A stretch of 64,000 nucleotides of DNA from an uncultured Eubacteriales bacterium (GCA_951801675.1 CATONX010000004.1:62001-126000), one strand, 5' to 3'; shown: positions 18,153 through 27,437, counted from the first letter of the stretch. Made by a program: numbers and translations. The notes: generated by a model from the letters alone, not told the origin.

Positions 18153-18399
18153 TAACCCCCTCTTTTGAACCTCCCGTTTCCTCCTTTTTACAGTCTAACG
18201 TCGGTAGAATTTGGGCTTTGCCGCTTTTCCTTGGCGCGGGCCGGACGCCGCAGAACAAGGATCGTCACTGGTAATGGCATTTCTTTTTTCATCGGGCGCA
18301 CCCGCGGCCATCGATTTCTCCGAACAAAAGCAAAAAAATAGGTAAAAAATCATACAATACAAAAAAGCAGTACAAACATCTCTATTTTTTTGCTTTCTC

Positions 18400-18413
18400 C
18401 ATGTACATACATG
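18400..18413 (+). promoter_or_regulatory. Palindrome upstream of the arabinanase gene
   Basis: CATGTA-CA-TACATG is a perfect inverted repeat just before a possible extended -10 (TGTGATATT, 18412-18420). Its position fits an operator for a sugar-responsive repressor, but no regulator is assigned. Confidence 0.45.
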
Positions 18414-18527
18414 TGATATTATCGAGGCAACGGTAAAAACCCCAAAATAATCAGTAAAAGAGGTGAAATTCTATCTTTTTTCACGAACCCACTTTCCATC
18501 CACACAACGAATAAGGAGGAAGAAAAA

Positions 18528-21500
18528 ATGAAAGGAAAGAAAACACTCGGCATTCTTCTCGCGGCGGCAATGACCTCCTGCTTATTGTTCACCGGAGTCC
18601 CGGCAGGAGCGGCCGGGCCGGTGATCACCGCCTCCATGAGCCAGCCCGCTTACGGGCTGGGCACACCGGCTGTAGCGACGGTGGTTACCTCGGACACGGT
18701 AAACAAATGTTATCTGGCAAATGAATCGGGCATGGGCCTGGTTTCAGAGCGAACTTGTAAAGACAACTTGGATGGCACCTGCACCTGGACCATTTCTCTG
18801 TCACTGGCCACCAAAGGTGTACGGACGCTTAAAGTGATGGCCGACGGGGCGGATACCGGGGTTACCGTCTCCTTTTCTTTGGTGGAGCACTATGAGCCGC
18901 CCCATACGGCGCCCTCCCTGCTTCGCGCCGAAGGGCCGCAAACGGGCTCGGTCAACCAGCCCTTCCCGGTGACGGTGGTTACCAACGACGCCACCGAATA
19001 TGTGGCGCTGTTCAACGAGTCGGGCACCGGCATGGTTTCCACCCGAGTCTTCTCAGACAATGGGGACGGCACCCGCACCTGGCTGCTGATGACGAGCCTG
19101 GCCACCCGGGGAACCCGCAGCTTCTCGGTGAAAATCGCGGACGCCTCTAGGATCTGGCAAGACACGGAGGCTGCCGTTTGCGTCCGGCTCGGCGTGGACC
19201 AGGAGCCGCAATACGAAACGGCGCAGGCAAAAAGCCGCTCCTCGGTACACGATCCCTCTATCGTCCAGGACAAGGACACCGGGGAATACTACATCTTCGG
19301 CTCCAATCAGGGCGTCGCCAAGTCCTCCGACCTCATTAATTGGAGCACGGTGCGCTGCCAGCTTTACGGCGAGGACGTGGCCTCCAATCTGGCCGGCTCT
19401 TTCGCCTGGGCCGGGTATAAGGACGGGAGCACCAATGCCGGCAACGGGATGGCCCTGTGGGCGCCCGACGTGATTTACAATCCCCAGTACAAAAACGCCG
19501 ACGGCAGCAAGGGCGCTTACATGATTTATTACCCCGTCTGTTCCAACCACAAGCGGGGCGCCATCGGCTATGCGGTGTCCCAAAGCATCACCGGCCCCTA
19601 TCAGTACGGGGATACCATCCTCTACTCGGGCTTTACCCTCACCGGCGGGCCGGATGAAGAAGGAACCACGGCGGATACCATCTGGACCCGCACCAACCTG
19701 CCTGGGCTGATTGAAAACGGCACCATCGAAGGGCTTCGGGACAGCTGGTTCAATGAAGACGGCAGCTACAACATTGTCGATCATGCCATGCCCATCGACC
19801 CGGCGGTCTTCTTCGACGAGGATGGGCGGCTGTGGATGGTCTACGGCGGCGCCATGCTCATTGAGCTCGACCCCGCCACCGGCGCGGCCAAATACCCCGG
19901 AAAGGACGGGAAAACCGAAGGCGGCAACGACATCGACCGTTATTTCGGCATCCGCATCGCCGGCGGCTTCTATAAGGGCGGCGAAGGCGCGTACATCGAG
20001 TACGACAAGGAGAGCGGCTATTACTATCTCTATGTGACCTACGGGCAGATCACGGAAGGGTACAACCAGCGGCTGTTCCGCTCGAAAAACGTCACCGGTC
20101 CCTATCTGGACGCCAAGGGGCAAAACGCCGCCTTTGCGGACGATACGGTAACCCCCTCCGATTACGGCATCAAGGTCATGGGCAACTACAAGTTCTCAAA
20201 CCTGAGCCAGGGCTACAGGCACGGCGGGCACAATTCCATCTATACCGACGAAAACGGGCAGATGTACAACATCTATCATCAGCGCTTTGAGCGGGGAGCC
20301 CGCCATGAAGACCGCATCCACCAGCTGTTTCGAAATGCCCAGGGCTGGCCGGTGATGGCGGTGTATGAAAACGCCGGCGACGTCATCTCTCAAACCGGCT
20401 ATGCCATGGACGAGGTTGTGGGGTACTATGAGTTTGTCAACCACGGCACCCTTTCGAGCTCCGGCATGCTCGACACCTTCCTTGTTCGCCTCAACGAGGA
20501 CGGTTCCATCACCGGCGATCTGGAAGGAAGCTGGAGCATGACCGACGGCACTTATTATATGAGCGCTGCCATCAACGGCGTGACCTACGACGGCGTTTTC
20601 TTCAAGCAGCAGGATGAATCCGGCCTCAAGCGCCAGGTGATGACCTTCTCGGCCATCGGGTCAAACAACGAAACCATCTGGGGCAGCCGGCTTTCTCAAA
20701 GCGACCGGGACCTGGCCGCTGCCGAAAGCGCTGCCAACGCCCTGTCCCTCGCGGCAAACGTGCACGCCGACTTGGCGCTGCGCACCAGGGGCAATTATGA
20801 AACCCGCATCTTCTGGACCACCAGCGATCCTTCCGTTTTGACGGCCAGCGGAGTGGCGCATCGCCAGGCAGAGGATCGACCCGTGACTTTAACCGCCTAC
20901 GTCATGAAAAACGGAGCGGTGGCCGTGCGGACCTTTGACGTAACCGTCGAAGCTACTCAAAGCGGCGTACAGGCTTTTGACGGCAAGCCTCTTTACCAGT
21001 TCTCCTTCTCCAATACCGACGGGGCCTTTACCAAAAATACCGGCTCTCTTGTAGGCGCCGGGCTGCTTACCGGCGACGGGGCGGTGGTAACCGATTCGGA
21101 CAAAGGCCTGGTACTCTCCACTTCCGGCGCAGGTGCGCTCACCCTGCCGGGTGACACCCTTTCCGGCCTGACCGAGGGTTTCTCGGTATGCTTCTGGGTC
21201 AAAACCAGCGGTTCTTCTTCCCTCTTTGAAGCGTCGGGAGAAGGCTTCTCAACGGTCATCGGTTCGGATCTGCGGGCAACCGTGCAGGCAAACGGCCAGA
21301 CCATACGCACGGGGGAGGCCGCTCAGGCGCTGCCTGCGGGCGAATGGGCCTGCGTCACCTATAGTGTAGGCCGCACCGGCATGGACGTGTACCTCAACGG
21401 CAGGTTGGTTTCCTCCGCGAAAGCGGATCTCTCTCTTGTTTTTGCGGACGGCGGACTTAACCGTCTCACCGTAAAAGCGGGTGCCGGTTCAGGCGCGGCT

Positions 21501-22067
21501 CTTCTCGACGACATGGCCATCTACGCGCCCGCCCTGACCGCCGACCAGGCAAACGCCATGGTTGACCCGGACATCGCTTGGCAGACCAGCTGGCAGATCG
21601 ATTTTGGCACCCAAACCTCCGCCATCTGGGGCGGCTTTACCCAGATGACCGACCAGACCCTTTACAAAAAGGTAGGGCTTTTGCAGGGATACGGTTTTGA
21701 AGGCCCGGTTCAGTCGGGAGCTACCCCCATCGGCGGCGCAAAAATCTGCGACTTTGTGTATGCAAAGGGCGGTGAACCATACACCTTCAAGATGGATTTG
21801 CCGAACGGCACCTATCGGGTGTTTATGTACACCGGCGCCAAGGACGCCATCAACACCACCAACTTCTATTTCCAGGATCAGGCGGACGATGTGCACACCC
21901 AAGTGACGCCGGAAGGGGTCGCTTCGGACAACTACGGCGGACCCAATACCTATATGGTTGAGGTTACCGATCAATTGCTGACGGTCACCATTTGGGGCGA
22001 CGCTTCCCTGGGGGCGGACGCCACTACCGGCAGGCTCAATTCCATTGAAATCACCCGGTTGAGCTGA
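18528..22067 (+). CDS. Secreted multidomain endo-1,5-alpha-L-arabinanase (GH43)
   Basis: This 1179-residue exported enzyme should cut arabinan side chains of pectin. A signal peptide ends near residue 29 (GVPAGAAG). Two repeats of about 90 residues follow (31-117 and 130-222; ESGMGLVS and ESGTGMVS), matching the C-terminus of the lyase at 43795. The GH43 five-bladed domain spans about 235-600, with catalytic acids in VHDPSIV, IDPAVFF and GGEGAYI. Next comes a GH43 C-terminal domain (YYEFVNHGT, TIWGSRL; about 620-725), an Ig-like segment, a LamG-like lectin domain (about 815-990) and a C-terminal galactose-binding-like domain with YKKVGLLQGYGFEG. The layout resembles Abn2 of B. subtilis with added modules. 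AAGGAGG precedes the ATG. No dockerin or sortase motif is visible. Confidence 0.9.
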   Translation: MKGKKTLGILLAAAMTSCLLFTGVPAGAAGPVITASMSQPAYGLGTPAVATVVTSDTVNKCYLANESGMGLVSERTCKDNLDGTCTWTISLSLATKGVRTLKVMADGADTGVTVSFSLVEHYEPPHTAPSLLRAEGPQTGSVNQPFPVTVVTNDATEYVALFNESGTGMVSTRVFSDNGDGTRTWLLMTSLATRGTRSFSVKIADASRIWQDTEAAVCVRLGVDQEPQYETAQAKSRSSVHDPSIVQDKDTGEYYIFGSNQGVAKSSDLINWSTVRCQLYGEDVASNLAGSFAWAGYKDGSTNAGNGMALWAPDVIYNPQYKNADGSKGAYMIYYPVCSNHKRGAIGYAVSQSITGPYQYGDTILYSGFTLTGGPDEEGTTADTIWTRTNLPGLIENGTIEGLRDSWFNEDGSYNIVDHAMPIDPAVFFDEDGRLWMVYGGAMLIELDPATGAAKYPGKDGKTEGGNDIDRYFGIRIAGGFYKGGEGAYIEYDKESGYYYLYVTYGQITEGYNQRLFRSKNVTGPYLDAKGQNAAFADDTVTPSDYGIKVMGNYKFSNLSQGYRHGGHNSIYTDENGQMYNIYHQRFERGARHEDRIHQLFRNAQGWPVMAVYENAGDVISQTGYAMDEVVGYYEFVNHGTLSSSGMLDTFLVRLNEDGSITGDLEGSWSMTDGTYYMSAAINGVTYDGVFFKQQDESGLKRQVMTFSAIGSNNETIWGSRLSQSDRDLAAAESAANALSLAANVHADLALRTRGNYETRIFWTTSDPSVLTASGVAHRQAEDRPVTLTAYVMKNGAVAVRTFDVTVEATQSGVQAFDGKPLYQFSFSNTDGAFTKNTGSLVGAGLLTGDGAVVTDSDKGLVLSTSGAGALTLPGDTLSGLTEGFSVCFWVKTSGSSSLFEASGEGFSTVIGSDLRATVQANGQTIRTGEAAQALPAGEWACVTYSVGRTGMDVYLNGRLVSSAKADLSLVFADGGLNRLTVKAGAGSGAALLDDMAIYAPALTADQANAMVDPDIAWQTSWQIDFGTQTSAIWGGFTQMTDQTLYKKVGLLQGYGFEGPVQSGATPIGGAKICDFVYAKGGEPYTFKMDLPNGTYRVFMYTGAKDAINTTNFYFQDQADDVHTQVTPEGVASDNYGGPNTYMVEVTDQLLTVTIWGDASLGADATTGRLNSIEITRLS

Positions 22068-22090
22068 TTGCTTCCTTCTTTGACCCAACC

Positions 22091-22130
22091 GAAAGAGGGG
22101 GCGGGAAATCCCGCCCCCTCTCCTTTTTTC
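22091..22130 (+). terminator. Terminator of the arabinanase gene
   Basis: GAGGGGGCGGGA and TCCCGCCCCCTC form a 12-bp stem followed by TCCTTTTTT, 25 bases after the stop. It may also end transcription from the convergent gene at 22155. Confidence 0.9.
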
Positions 22131-22154
22131 ATTATTTTTCAGAAAATCGCCATA

Positions 22155-23348
22155 TTACAGATGCGCTGGCGTTTTTTCGGCTGCAAGTGTTTTCTCCCGC
22201 CTATCTCTGCCGGAAGGAGGCGTACCGTGCAGCGCCCGAGAGGCGATCAGCGTGGTTACCGGGATCGCCAGAATCACTGCGATGCTGCCGGAAAGGCCGC
22301 GGATCACTTCCACTACCAGAAGATCCAGATTGATGAGCGCGATATACGGCAGCGAATACATATAATAAACCAGCAGGATATTCAGACTGCTGCCGGTAAA
22401 GGCCAGAATGAGGGTGTTGGTCATGGTGCCCATAATGTCCTTGCCCACGTTCATCCCCGAACGCCACAGCTGCTTCTGGGTCAGGGTAGGGTCGATGCTT
22501 TTCATCTCGGTCAGGGAGGACGCGATGGACATGGCCGTGTCCATTACCGCGCCAAGGGCTGCGATCAGAATGCCCGCAAAAAGCAGATCCTTGACCCGCA
22601 GGGCGGTGGAATCGGAGATAAACAGCAAAAGCTCCGCTTCCGATTCGTTTAAGGTGGAGACATGGGAAATGGCACCGGCGGCGTAGGCGATGACGCCGGC
22701 GAACATGGTACATACACTGCAGCTGACGGCGGCGATGACTGTCTTTTTGCAAAAACCGTTGAGTGCCAGGAGGGTCACGGCGGTAGAGAGCACCACCACA
22801 ACCACGGCAGCCAGAATGGGTTCCACGCCTTTGATGATCATGGGAAGGAACAAAAAGAGGACGCAGAGAATGGTAAAGGCCAGGGACGCGATGGATTTGA
22901 GCCCTTTCTTTCTTCCAAAAAGGAGTACCACCGCTAAAAACAGAGCCAACAGGGCATAGAGGTAGTTTTCCCGGCTGTAGTTGACGACGCTGGTGGTCAC
23001 AAACCCGTCAAAGCTGGAGATGACAAGCTCGGTGCCCACACTGGCGGGCTTGTTGTTGACGCGCTGGACGTAGTTGATGGCAGTGGTGCTGCGGCCGGAA
23101 AACTCGCCGGTGAGAATCTCCAGCTTGAGCCATTGCTTTCCGATCTGGATAAAATCATAATCCGGGTCGGGGCCCATATCCTCTTTCTCCACCTCGATGA
23201 CCCGGGCCTTTTCGTAAGCAATGCCGTCCTGGTAGTCGCCGGGCTTTTGGTAGTCGAGGGTGGTGTTGAAAACATAGAGAAACGCAAAAAAGCCGGCGAG
23301 GAACACAATCCAGGCGGCGGTGCCGATTTTCTTCTTGGGATTTTTCAT
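22155..23348 (-). CDS. YibE/F family membrane protein
   Basis: A 397-residue protein with an N-terminal helix, an extracellular domain of about 100 residues (TTAINYVQRVNNKPASVG), then about seven helices. The motifs LKDLLFAGILIAALGAVMDTAMS-like and MGTMTNTLILAFTGSSL identify the YibE/F family (the first is seen here as VKDLLFAGILIAALGA). The family has no established function; some members sit near stress or transport genes. ATG 23348 is chosen at MKNPKKKIG over 23381. It stands alone between the arabinanase and the phosphatase unit. Confidence 0.85.
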   Translation of the reverse strand: MKNPKKKIGTAAWIVFLAGFFAFLYVFNTTLDYQKPGDYQDGIAYEKARVIEVEKEDMGPDPDYDFIQIGKQWLKLEILTGEFSGRSTTAINYVQRVNNKPASVGTELVISSFDGFVTTSVVNYSRENYLYALLALFLAVVLLFGRKKGLKSIASLAFTILCVLFLFLPMIIKGVEPILAAVVVVVLSTAVTLLALNGFCKKTVIAAVSCSVCTMFAGVIAYAAGAISHVSTLNESEAELLLFISDSTALRVKDLLFAGILIAALGAVMDTAMSIASSLTEMKSIDPTLTQKQLWRSGMNVGKDIMGTMTNTLILAFTGSSLNILLVYYMYSLPYIALINLDLLVVEVIRGLSGSIAVILAIPVTTLIASRALHGTPPSGRDRREKTLAAEKTPAHL

Positions 23349-23388
23349 AAGGCAGACATCCTGTCTTTTTATTTGTAGCAACCATTTG

Positions 23389-23420
23389 GGAGCAGGGCGG
23401 CGGGAGGGCCGCCCCGCTCC
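23389..23420 (-). terminator. Hairpin between the phosphatase and the YibE/F gene
   Basis: A 13-bp stem (GGAGCAGGGCGGC with GCCGCCCCGCTCC, one mismatch) lies 40 bases past the phosphatase stop. On the minus strand it is not followed by a clear U-tract, so it may be only a weak terminator or a mRNA end protector. Confidence 0.45.
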
Positions 23421-23457
23421 TTTTAAGGGGGGTGTAAGGAAGAATCGCGTAAGGGGG

Positions 23458-25446
23458 TTACGCGGCGAGATAGCTTTGGATGAGGATATAATCCTTGGTG
23501 TCTACCACACCGTCGCGGTCAATATCGCAGCGGGTCTCGGTAGTGGACTGGTAGTAGGACAGGGCGATGGAAAGATCGGCAAGAGTCACTTTTGCGTCGC
23601 CGTTGATGTCGGAAGCGGCGCGGTAGGAGTAGATTTCGGTGACCACCGTGTCCTCACCCAGATTGGGGGTGACGTCGATGGCGTCAAAGCTGCCGTCCTC
23701 ATTGGTGACCTTCTGGGCGCTCTGGGCTTTCACCAGGGTGACGGTGGTGTCGCCCACGGGTGCGGTTTCCTTGAGCTTGAAGGTGAAGGTAGCCACGTTG
23801 GTTTTGCCTTCGTTGGTCACGGTATCGCTGGTACCGATGACGATGCCGGCCTTGCCGCTTTCATCGGTGGTGTTGGAGAAGAGGGTGTTTTCCAGGTTGC
23901 TTTGGGCGCAAACCAGTTCAAGCACGTTCTCATCGTAGTGGATTTCGGCCTGGTAGGCATTTACATCCTTGAGGTTCTCCATAGAGACGGTGTAGGAAAC
24001 GGTGTCGCCCTTTTCCACGATGCCAAGGTCGGAGCCTTCGATAGAGGCCACCTGTACGTCGCGGGTCACGGTCAGGGTGTCGTAGAGGTATTTTTCGGTG
24101 GTGATGGTGTCGGTGTTGGGATCATACTTGAACATGTAAGTGTTAAGAGTGAAGGAATCCTGGGAGACTTCCATTTCTACGATGACCTGCTCCTTCTTCA
24201 CGTCGCTGCCGGTGTCGGTGGAGTTGACGTCCAGGAAGGCGTAGTTCGGGATAAGCGGGTCGCCTTCGGAAACGGTGTAGTTCTTCTGGGAATACCATTT
24301 CAGGCCGCCGGCATGTCCGCCGACCATGTAGAGCGGCGCGTTTTCCGGCTTCTGGGTTTCACCGGCGGCGTTGACCACCCGGTCGGCCTTCTGGCCGTCC
24401 TCGGTGATAAAGCCGCGGGAATACACATGGTCGTGGCCCTGGAGAACCATATCCACATCCAGCTGGGCGAAAATCGGGCACCAGAACTTTCTGGCCGCCA
24501 TAACATCGGAGTCGGTAATGTGGGAAGCGCCGGTATAAAGAGACTTATGGAAGCCCACGATGGTCCACTGGCCCGCCGCCTTGGCTTCGGCCACCGCTTC
24601 ACGCAGCATCACTTCCTGCTGGGCTCTGGCGTCGGCGTTGTTCTTGGCCTCTTCCAGGTTGAGCATGATGAACTTAGCCGGTCCGTAATCAAAGGTGTAA
24701 GCCACCTGGCCGGCTTCAGCAGGGGCGTTGATGTGGCTGTTGAGGGTGTTGTTATCGTGGTTGCCGCGGACCGCCGCGATGGTGTTGTTGGCAAACATGT
24801 CCTGGCCGCCGGTGGGGAACGCGCCGGAATTGTTGAAGAGCAATTCCCACTGGCTCTCGCTGGTGGCGGTGTCGGTGATGTCACCGGCTAAGTATACGAA
24901 ATCCAGGTCTGGGATCTTGTTGACCTCGGCAAGGGTGGCGCCCAGTGCCTTCGCGTCGCTCTCTCTGGCAACCTGGGTGTCCGCCAGATAAGCGAACTTG
25001 AAGCTGTCGGTGCTGCCCTTGGCGGGAGCGGTCTTGAACTTACCCTCGTAAGTATCGGCGCCCTCCCCCACCGTGTAGGTATAAGTGGTGTCGGGTTCCA
25101 GACCGGAAACCACAATCTTATGGAAGCACTTGTTGGCCTGGCCGAAGTTGGACTCGCCTACAAAGCTCTGGGTAGCGGTGTCTCCCTGTTTTTTCACCGT
25201 GATGACCGAGGGGCATTCGGCGGCGGTGGTGTAGGTGACGTTTACCTGGGTGGAAGGATCGTCGCCCATGTGGACGTTGAGCTGGCGGGGCGTCTTGTCG
25301 GTGGCACCTTCGGCAGCCGCGGCCACAATCGGCACGGGCTCGCTGGCGGCGGGCGCCGCGTAGGCCATAGACGTGGTGAACGCGCCCATCAGCAGGACCG
25401 ACGCGGCCGCTAAGCTGATGGCTTTCTTCATGCTTTTCATCTTCAT
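23458..25446 (-). CDS. Secreted purple-acid-phosphatase-like protein with cohesin and dockerin domains
   Basis: A 662-residue exported phosphoesterase. A signal peptide (MKKAISLAAASVLLMGAF) is followed by a PAP N-terminal FN3-like domain (about 55-145) and a metallophosphatase domain (about 148-400) with LADTQV, AGDITD, RGNHDN, GFHKS and GHDHVYSR as metal ligands. A cohesin-like domain at about 470-580 (YTVSMENLKDVNAYQAEIHY) precedes a C-terminal type I dockerin with two calcium loops, DINGDAKVTLAD and DIDRDGVVDTKD. It lies 9 bases after the cohesin-like gene at 25456 and is probably co-transcribed. It could release phosphate from extracellular organic phosphates while docked in a surface complex. 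Confidence 0.88.
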   Translation of the reverse strand: MKMKSMKKAISLAAASVLLMGAFTTSMAYAAPAASEPVPIVAAAAEGATDKTPRQLNVHMGDDPSTQVNVTYTTAAECPSVITVKKQGDTATQSFVGESNFGQANKCFHKIVVSGLEPDTTYTYTVGEGADTYEGKFKTAPAKGSTDSFKFAYLADTQVARESDAKALGATLAEVNKIPDLDFVYLAGDITDTATSESQWELLFNNSGAFPTGGQDMFANNTIAAVRGNHDNNTLNSHINAPAEAGQVAYTFDYGPAKFIMLNLEEAKNNADARAQQEVMLREAVAEAKAAGQWTIVGFHKSLYTGASHITDSDVMAARKFWCPIFAQLDVDMVLQGHDHVYSRGFITEDGQKADRVVNAAGETQKPENAPLYMVGGHAGGLKWYSQKNYTVSEGDPLIPNYAFLDVNSTDTGSDVKKEQVIVEMEVSQDSFTLNTYMFKYDPNTDTITTEKYLYDTLTVTRDVQVASIEGSDLGIVEKGDTVSYTVSMENLKDVNAYQAEIHYDENVLELVCAQSNLENTLFSNTTDESGKAGIVIGTSDTVTNEGKTNVATFTFKLKETAPVGDTTVTLVKAQSAQKVTNEDGSFDAIDVTPNLGEDTVVTEIYSYRAASDINGDAKVTLADLSIALSYYQSTTETRCDIDRDGVVDTKDYILIQSYLAA

Positions 25447-25455
25447 CTGGGAAAT

Positions 25456-26286
25456 TTACCTCTCTTTCTTACTCGCCGTTTTTTTCGACTGTATGATCAC
25501 ACACACCAAAGCCACATTCAGCGTGGCGCTTGCAAGCAGACCGATGAGCAGGCCCATATTCACGCCGCTGGTGGAGGGATTTGGGGTGGCATCACCCTGG
25601 GATGGGCTGGAGGAAAGCTGGGAGCTGTCCTCATTTGGGGCAGAAACCGGAGGATTGGACGAAGTAGTACCGGCCGGGTCCGAAGAGATCCCGCTCTGGG
25701 GAGAAGAGACGGAGGAACTTCCTGAGCTTGCCGGAGACGACGTCTGTTCGGAGCCGGAGGACGAATCCGAAGGGGTACCCGGTTTCGCACCTTCGGGCGG
25801 GGTTAACGGGGGCACCGGCGTTTCGTCTCCCTCCCGGTCTAGAAGGATTTGCTTTTGCGGCGTCAGGAGCGTTTCATCCACTCCGCCGCCGCTGATTTGG
25901 TAGACGCTTACGTATTGCAGGGCGACGGCGCTGTCCGTCTTCCCGGAGTAGGACAGGGTAACAATTGCGTTCACCGACCCTTCAAAGGCATTGCTGCCGG
26001 AGAAAAAGCTAAACCAGGTAATTCCCCGCGCTTCGGTAGGCGCAGTGACCGAGCCGGAGGCGTTTTCAAAGCGGACCGATTCCACCCGAACGCCGTCAGC
26101 ACATTGCAGGCCGAATTCCGCTCCGGCATAGGGTCCGTCGTTATCCACTGTCAGGGTAATCTGAGCCTGGGTCTGCCCCGCCGTTAGAGTAACTCGGTCA
26201 GCAGCGGTCACCGAAGCGGCAAACGCCTGAAACGGCAGACAGAGAAGAAGCATCCCGCAAAGCAGGACGGCGATGCATGTTTTCAT
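25456..26286 (-). CDS. Membrane-anchored cohesin-like surface protein
   Basis: A 276-residue protein with a signal peptide (ends AFAAS), a cohesin-like beta-sandwich at about 25-155 (VTLTAGQTQAQITLTVDND, AGAEFGLQC), a Pro/Ser/Thr-rich wall-spanning linker at about 155-240 and a single C-terminal helix with tail KKTASKKER. There is no LPxTG motif, so anchoring is by the membrane helix. It is the first gene of a pair with the cohesin/dockerin phosphatase. A role as a small scaffold holding dockerin proteins at the surface is inferred. The domain is divergent, so a non-cohesin Ig-like fold is possible. Confidence 0.75.
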   Translation of the reverse strand: MKTCIAVLLCGMLLLCLPFQAFAASVTAADRVTLTAGQTQAQITLTVDNDGPYAGAEFGLQCADGVRVESVRFENASGSVTAPTEARGITWFSFFSGSNAFEGSVNAIVTLSYSGKTDSAVALQYVSVYQISGGGVDETLLTPQKQILLDREGDETPVPPLTPPEGAKPGTPSDSSSGSEQTSSPASSGSSSVSSPQSGISSDPAGTTSSNPPVSAPNEDSSQLSSSPSQGDATPNPSTSGVNMGLLIGLLASATLNVALVCVIIQSKKTASKKER

Positions 26287-26484
26287 TTGATTTGTTCCCT
26301 CCCTTTTGACAGACTCAAGTGTATCCGTCCCGCGTAAAGAGAAAACGGGCGGCGGATAAAAACCAGGTAAAATCCGGATAAACTCCTACCTTTTCCGAAG
26401 GCCCGCTCTGCTCAAGATGCACAATTTTTCACGCCCGTCTCCTGCGCACAATCGCCAAACTTTCGCCAGAAGCCAAATTTGCGT

Positions 26485-26514
26485 TTGCACCGGGAAAACG
26501 AAAGATGATAAAAT
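26485..26514 (+). promoter_or_regulatory. Promoter of the 80-residue protein gene
   Basis: TTGCAC and TAAAAT with an 18-base spacer, 25 bases before the GTG start. The rest of 26287-26484 shows no gene. Confidence 0.6.
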
Positions 26515-26539
26515 AGAGTAGGAAAAGGAGGCTACCGCT

Positions 26540-26782
26540 GTGAAACGAATCAAATGTGCGTGCCTGGAAAAGACGCTTCATTTTCAGCTCAGAGAGGACC
26601 TGGACCGCGCAGCCGCCATCGGCGCCGTGCAGGACGAGGTGGCTCATTACAAGGGCACATTGGAACGCAACAAAACGAAGTACCGCATTCTTGAGGAAGC
26701 AACCCAACCGGACGGCTCGGTGGTCCTCAAGCTGAAAATGCAGTATAACAACACCCCGGTCGGCGATTATCTCGACGACTGA
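26540..26782 (+). CDS. Conserved small protein of unknown function (80 residues)
   Basis: It starts with GTG at 26540, 8 bases after GGAGG. The product is mixed-charge and soluble, with MKRIKCACLEK at the N-terminus, a helical middle (LREDLDRAAAIGAVQDEV) and a two-stranded end (YRILEEATQPDGSVVLKLKM). I do not recognise a family. Its own promoter and a strong terminator make it a single-gene transcript and support it being real. Confidence 0.75.
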   Translation: MKRIKCACLEKTLHFQLREDLDRAAAIGAVQDEVAHYKGTLERNKTKYRILEEATQPDGSVVLKLKMQYNNTPVGDYLDD

Positions 26783-26823
26783 TTGGTTCTTCCTTTGCCT
26801 CAATATCAACTCCTTATCATCCT

Positions 26824-26870
26824 AAAAAGCAGGGCCTGCGAAGGAATATCCTTCGCAGGCCCTGCTTTTT
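26824..26870 (+). terminator. Bidirectional terminator
   Basis: A long stem (AGCAGGGCCTGCGAAGGA with its complement, about 20 bp with the A/T flanks) is followed by T6 on the plus strand and by T5 on the minus strand. It separates the small protein gene from carD, which converge here. Confidence 0.92.
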
Positions 26871-26903
26871 TCTTTATCTGTTTGCAGCCAATTCGCTTTG
26901 CCC

Positions 26904-27437
26904 TTAGGACGCGTGCGCTCCGCTTTCCTCCCCGGCAGCCATGCCCACGCGTGCTTCTATATACCGGGGCACCTCTTCCTTGGGAATCCCTAAGGAAACC
27001 GAAAGCTCTCCGAACAGCAGGTCTTCCGCCCGTTTCATGAACCGCTCGTCGAGAGCGCCGAATTTCTTCTTTTGCTGCTCCATCCCCTGCTTCTTGGCAT
27101 ACAGGGACATGGTCAGCTCAACCAAATCCGCGCAGTCATGGGTTTTCAGCGACGCCTCATAGTGTTCCACCAGTTCGCGCAGCACACGGGTCTCAAACGC
27201 ATCGGCCCGCATGGAGGGAATCCGGTCGATCAGCTGTTCGGCCTCTTCCCTGGTCAGGACCGGCCGCATAAAGACCTTTCCATTCTCCGCCGGCGTGGAG
27301 ATGGTGCATTCCTGATAGAGGGGCTTTAACACATAGTAAAGCCTCTCCTCTCCCTCGATCTCCAGCTTTTTGACGTCCATCACCTTACAAACGCCTGTGC
27401 TTCCATACAAAATCAATTCTCCGACCTGGTACAACAA
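26904..27437 (-). CDS. CarD-family RNA polymerase-binding regulator
   Basis: A 177-residue protein of the CarD/CdnL/TRCF-interaction family. Residues 1-65 form the Tudor-like RNAP-interacting domain (VGELILYGSTGVCKVMDV, YYVLKPLYQE). The helical C-terminal DNA-binding part has SLYAKKQGMEQQKKKFGALDE-like sequence, with KRAEDLLFGELSVSLGI near the end. Such proteins bind RNAP beta and stabilise open complexes, especially at rRNA promoters. A leader of about 340 bases precedes it (27438-27780) with no convincing gene. Confidence 0.88.
   Translation of the reverse strand: MLYQVGELILYGSTGVCKVMDVKKLEIEGEERLYYVLKPLYQECTISTPAENGKVFMRPVLTREEAEQLIDRIPSMRADAFETRVLRELVEHYEASLKTHDCADLVELTMSLYAKKQGMEQQKKKFGALDERFMKRAEDLLFGELSVSLGIPKEEVPRYIEARVGMAAGEESGAHAS

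Noticed and set aside
23320-24891. A 523-codon plus-strand frame antisense to the phosphatase
   Set aside because: No domain and no start signal; phosphatase metal ligands are all present on the other strand.
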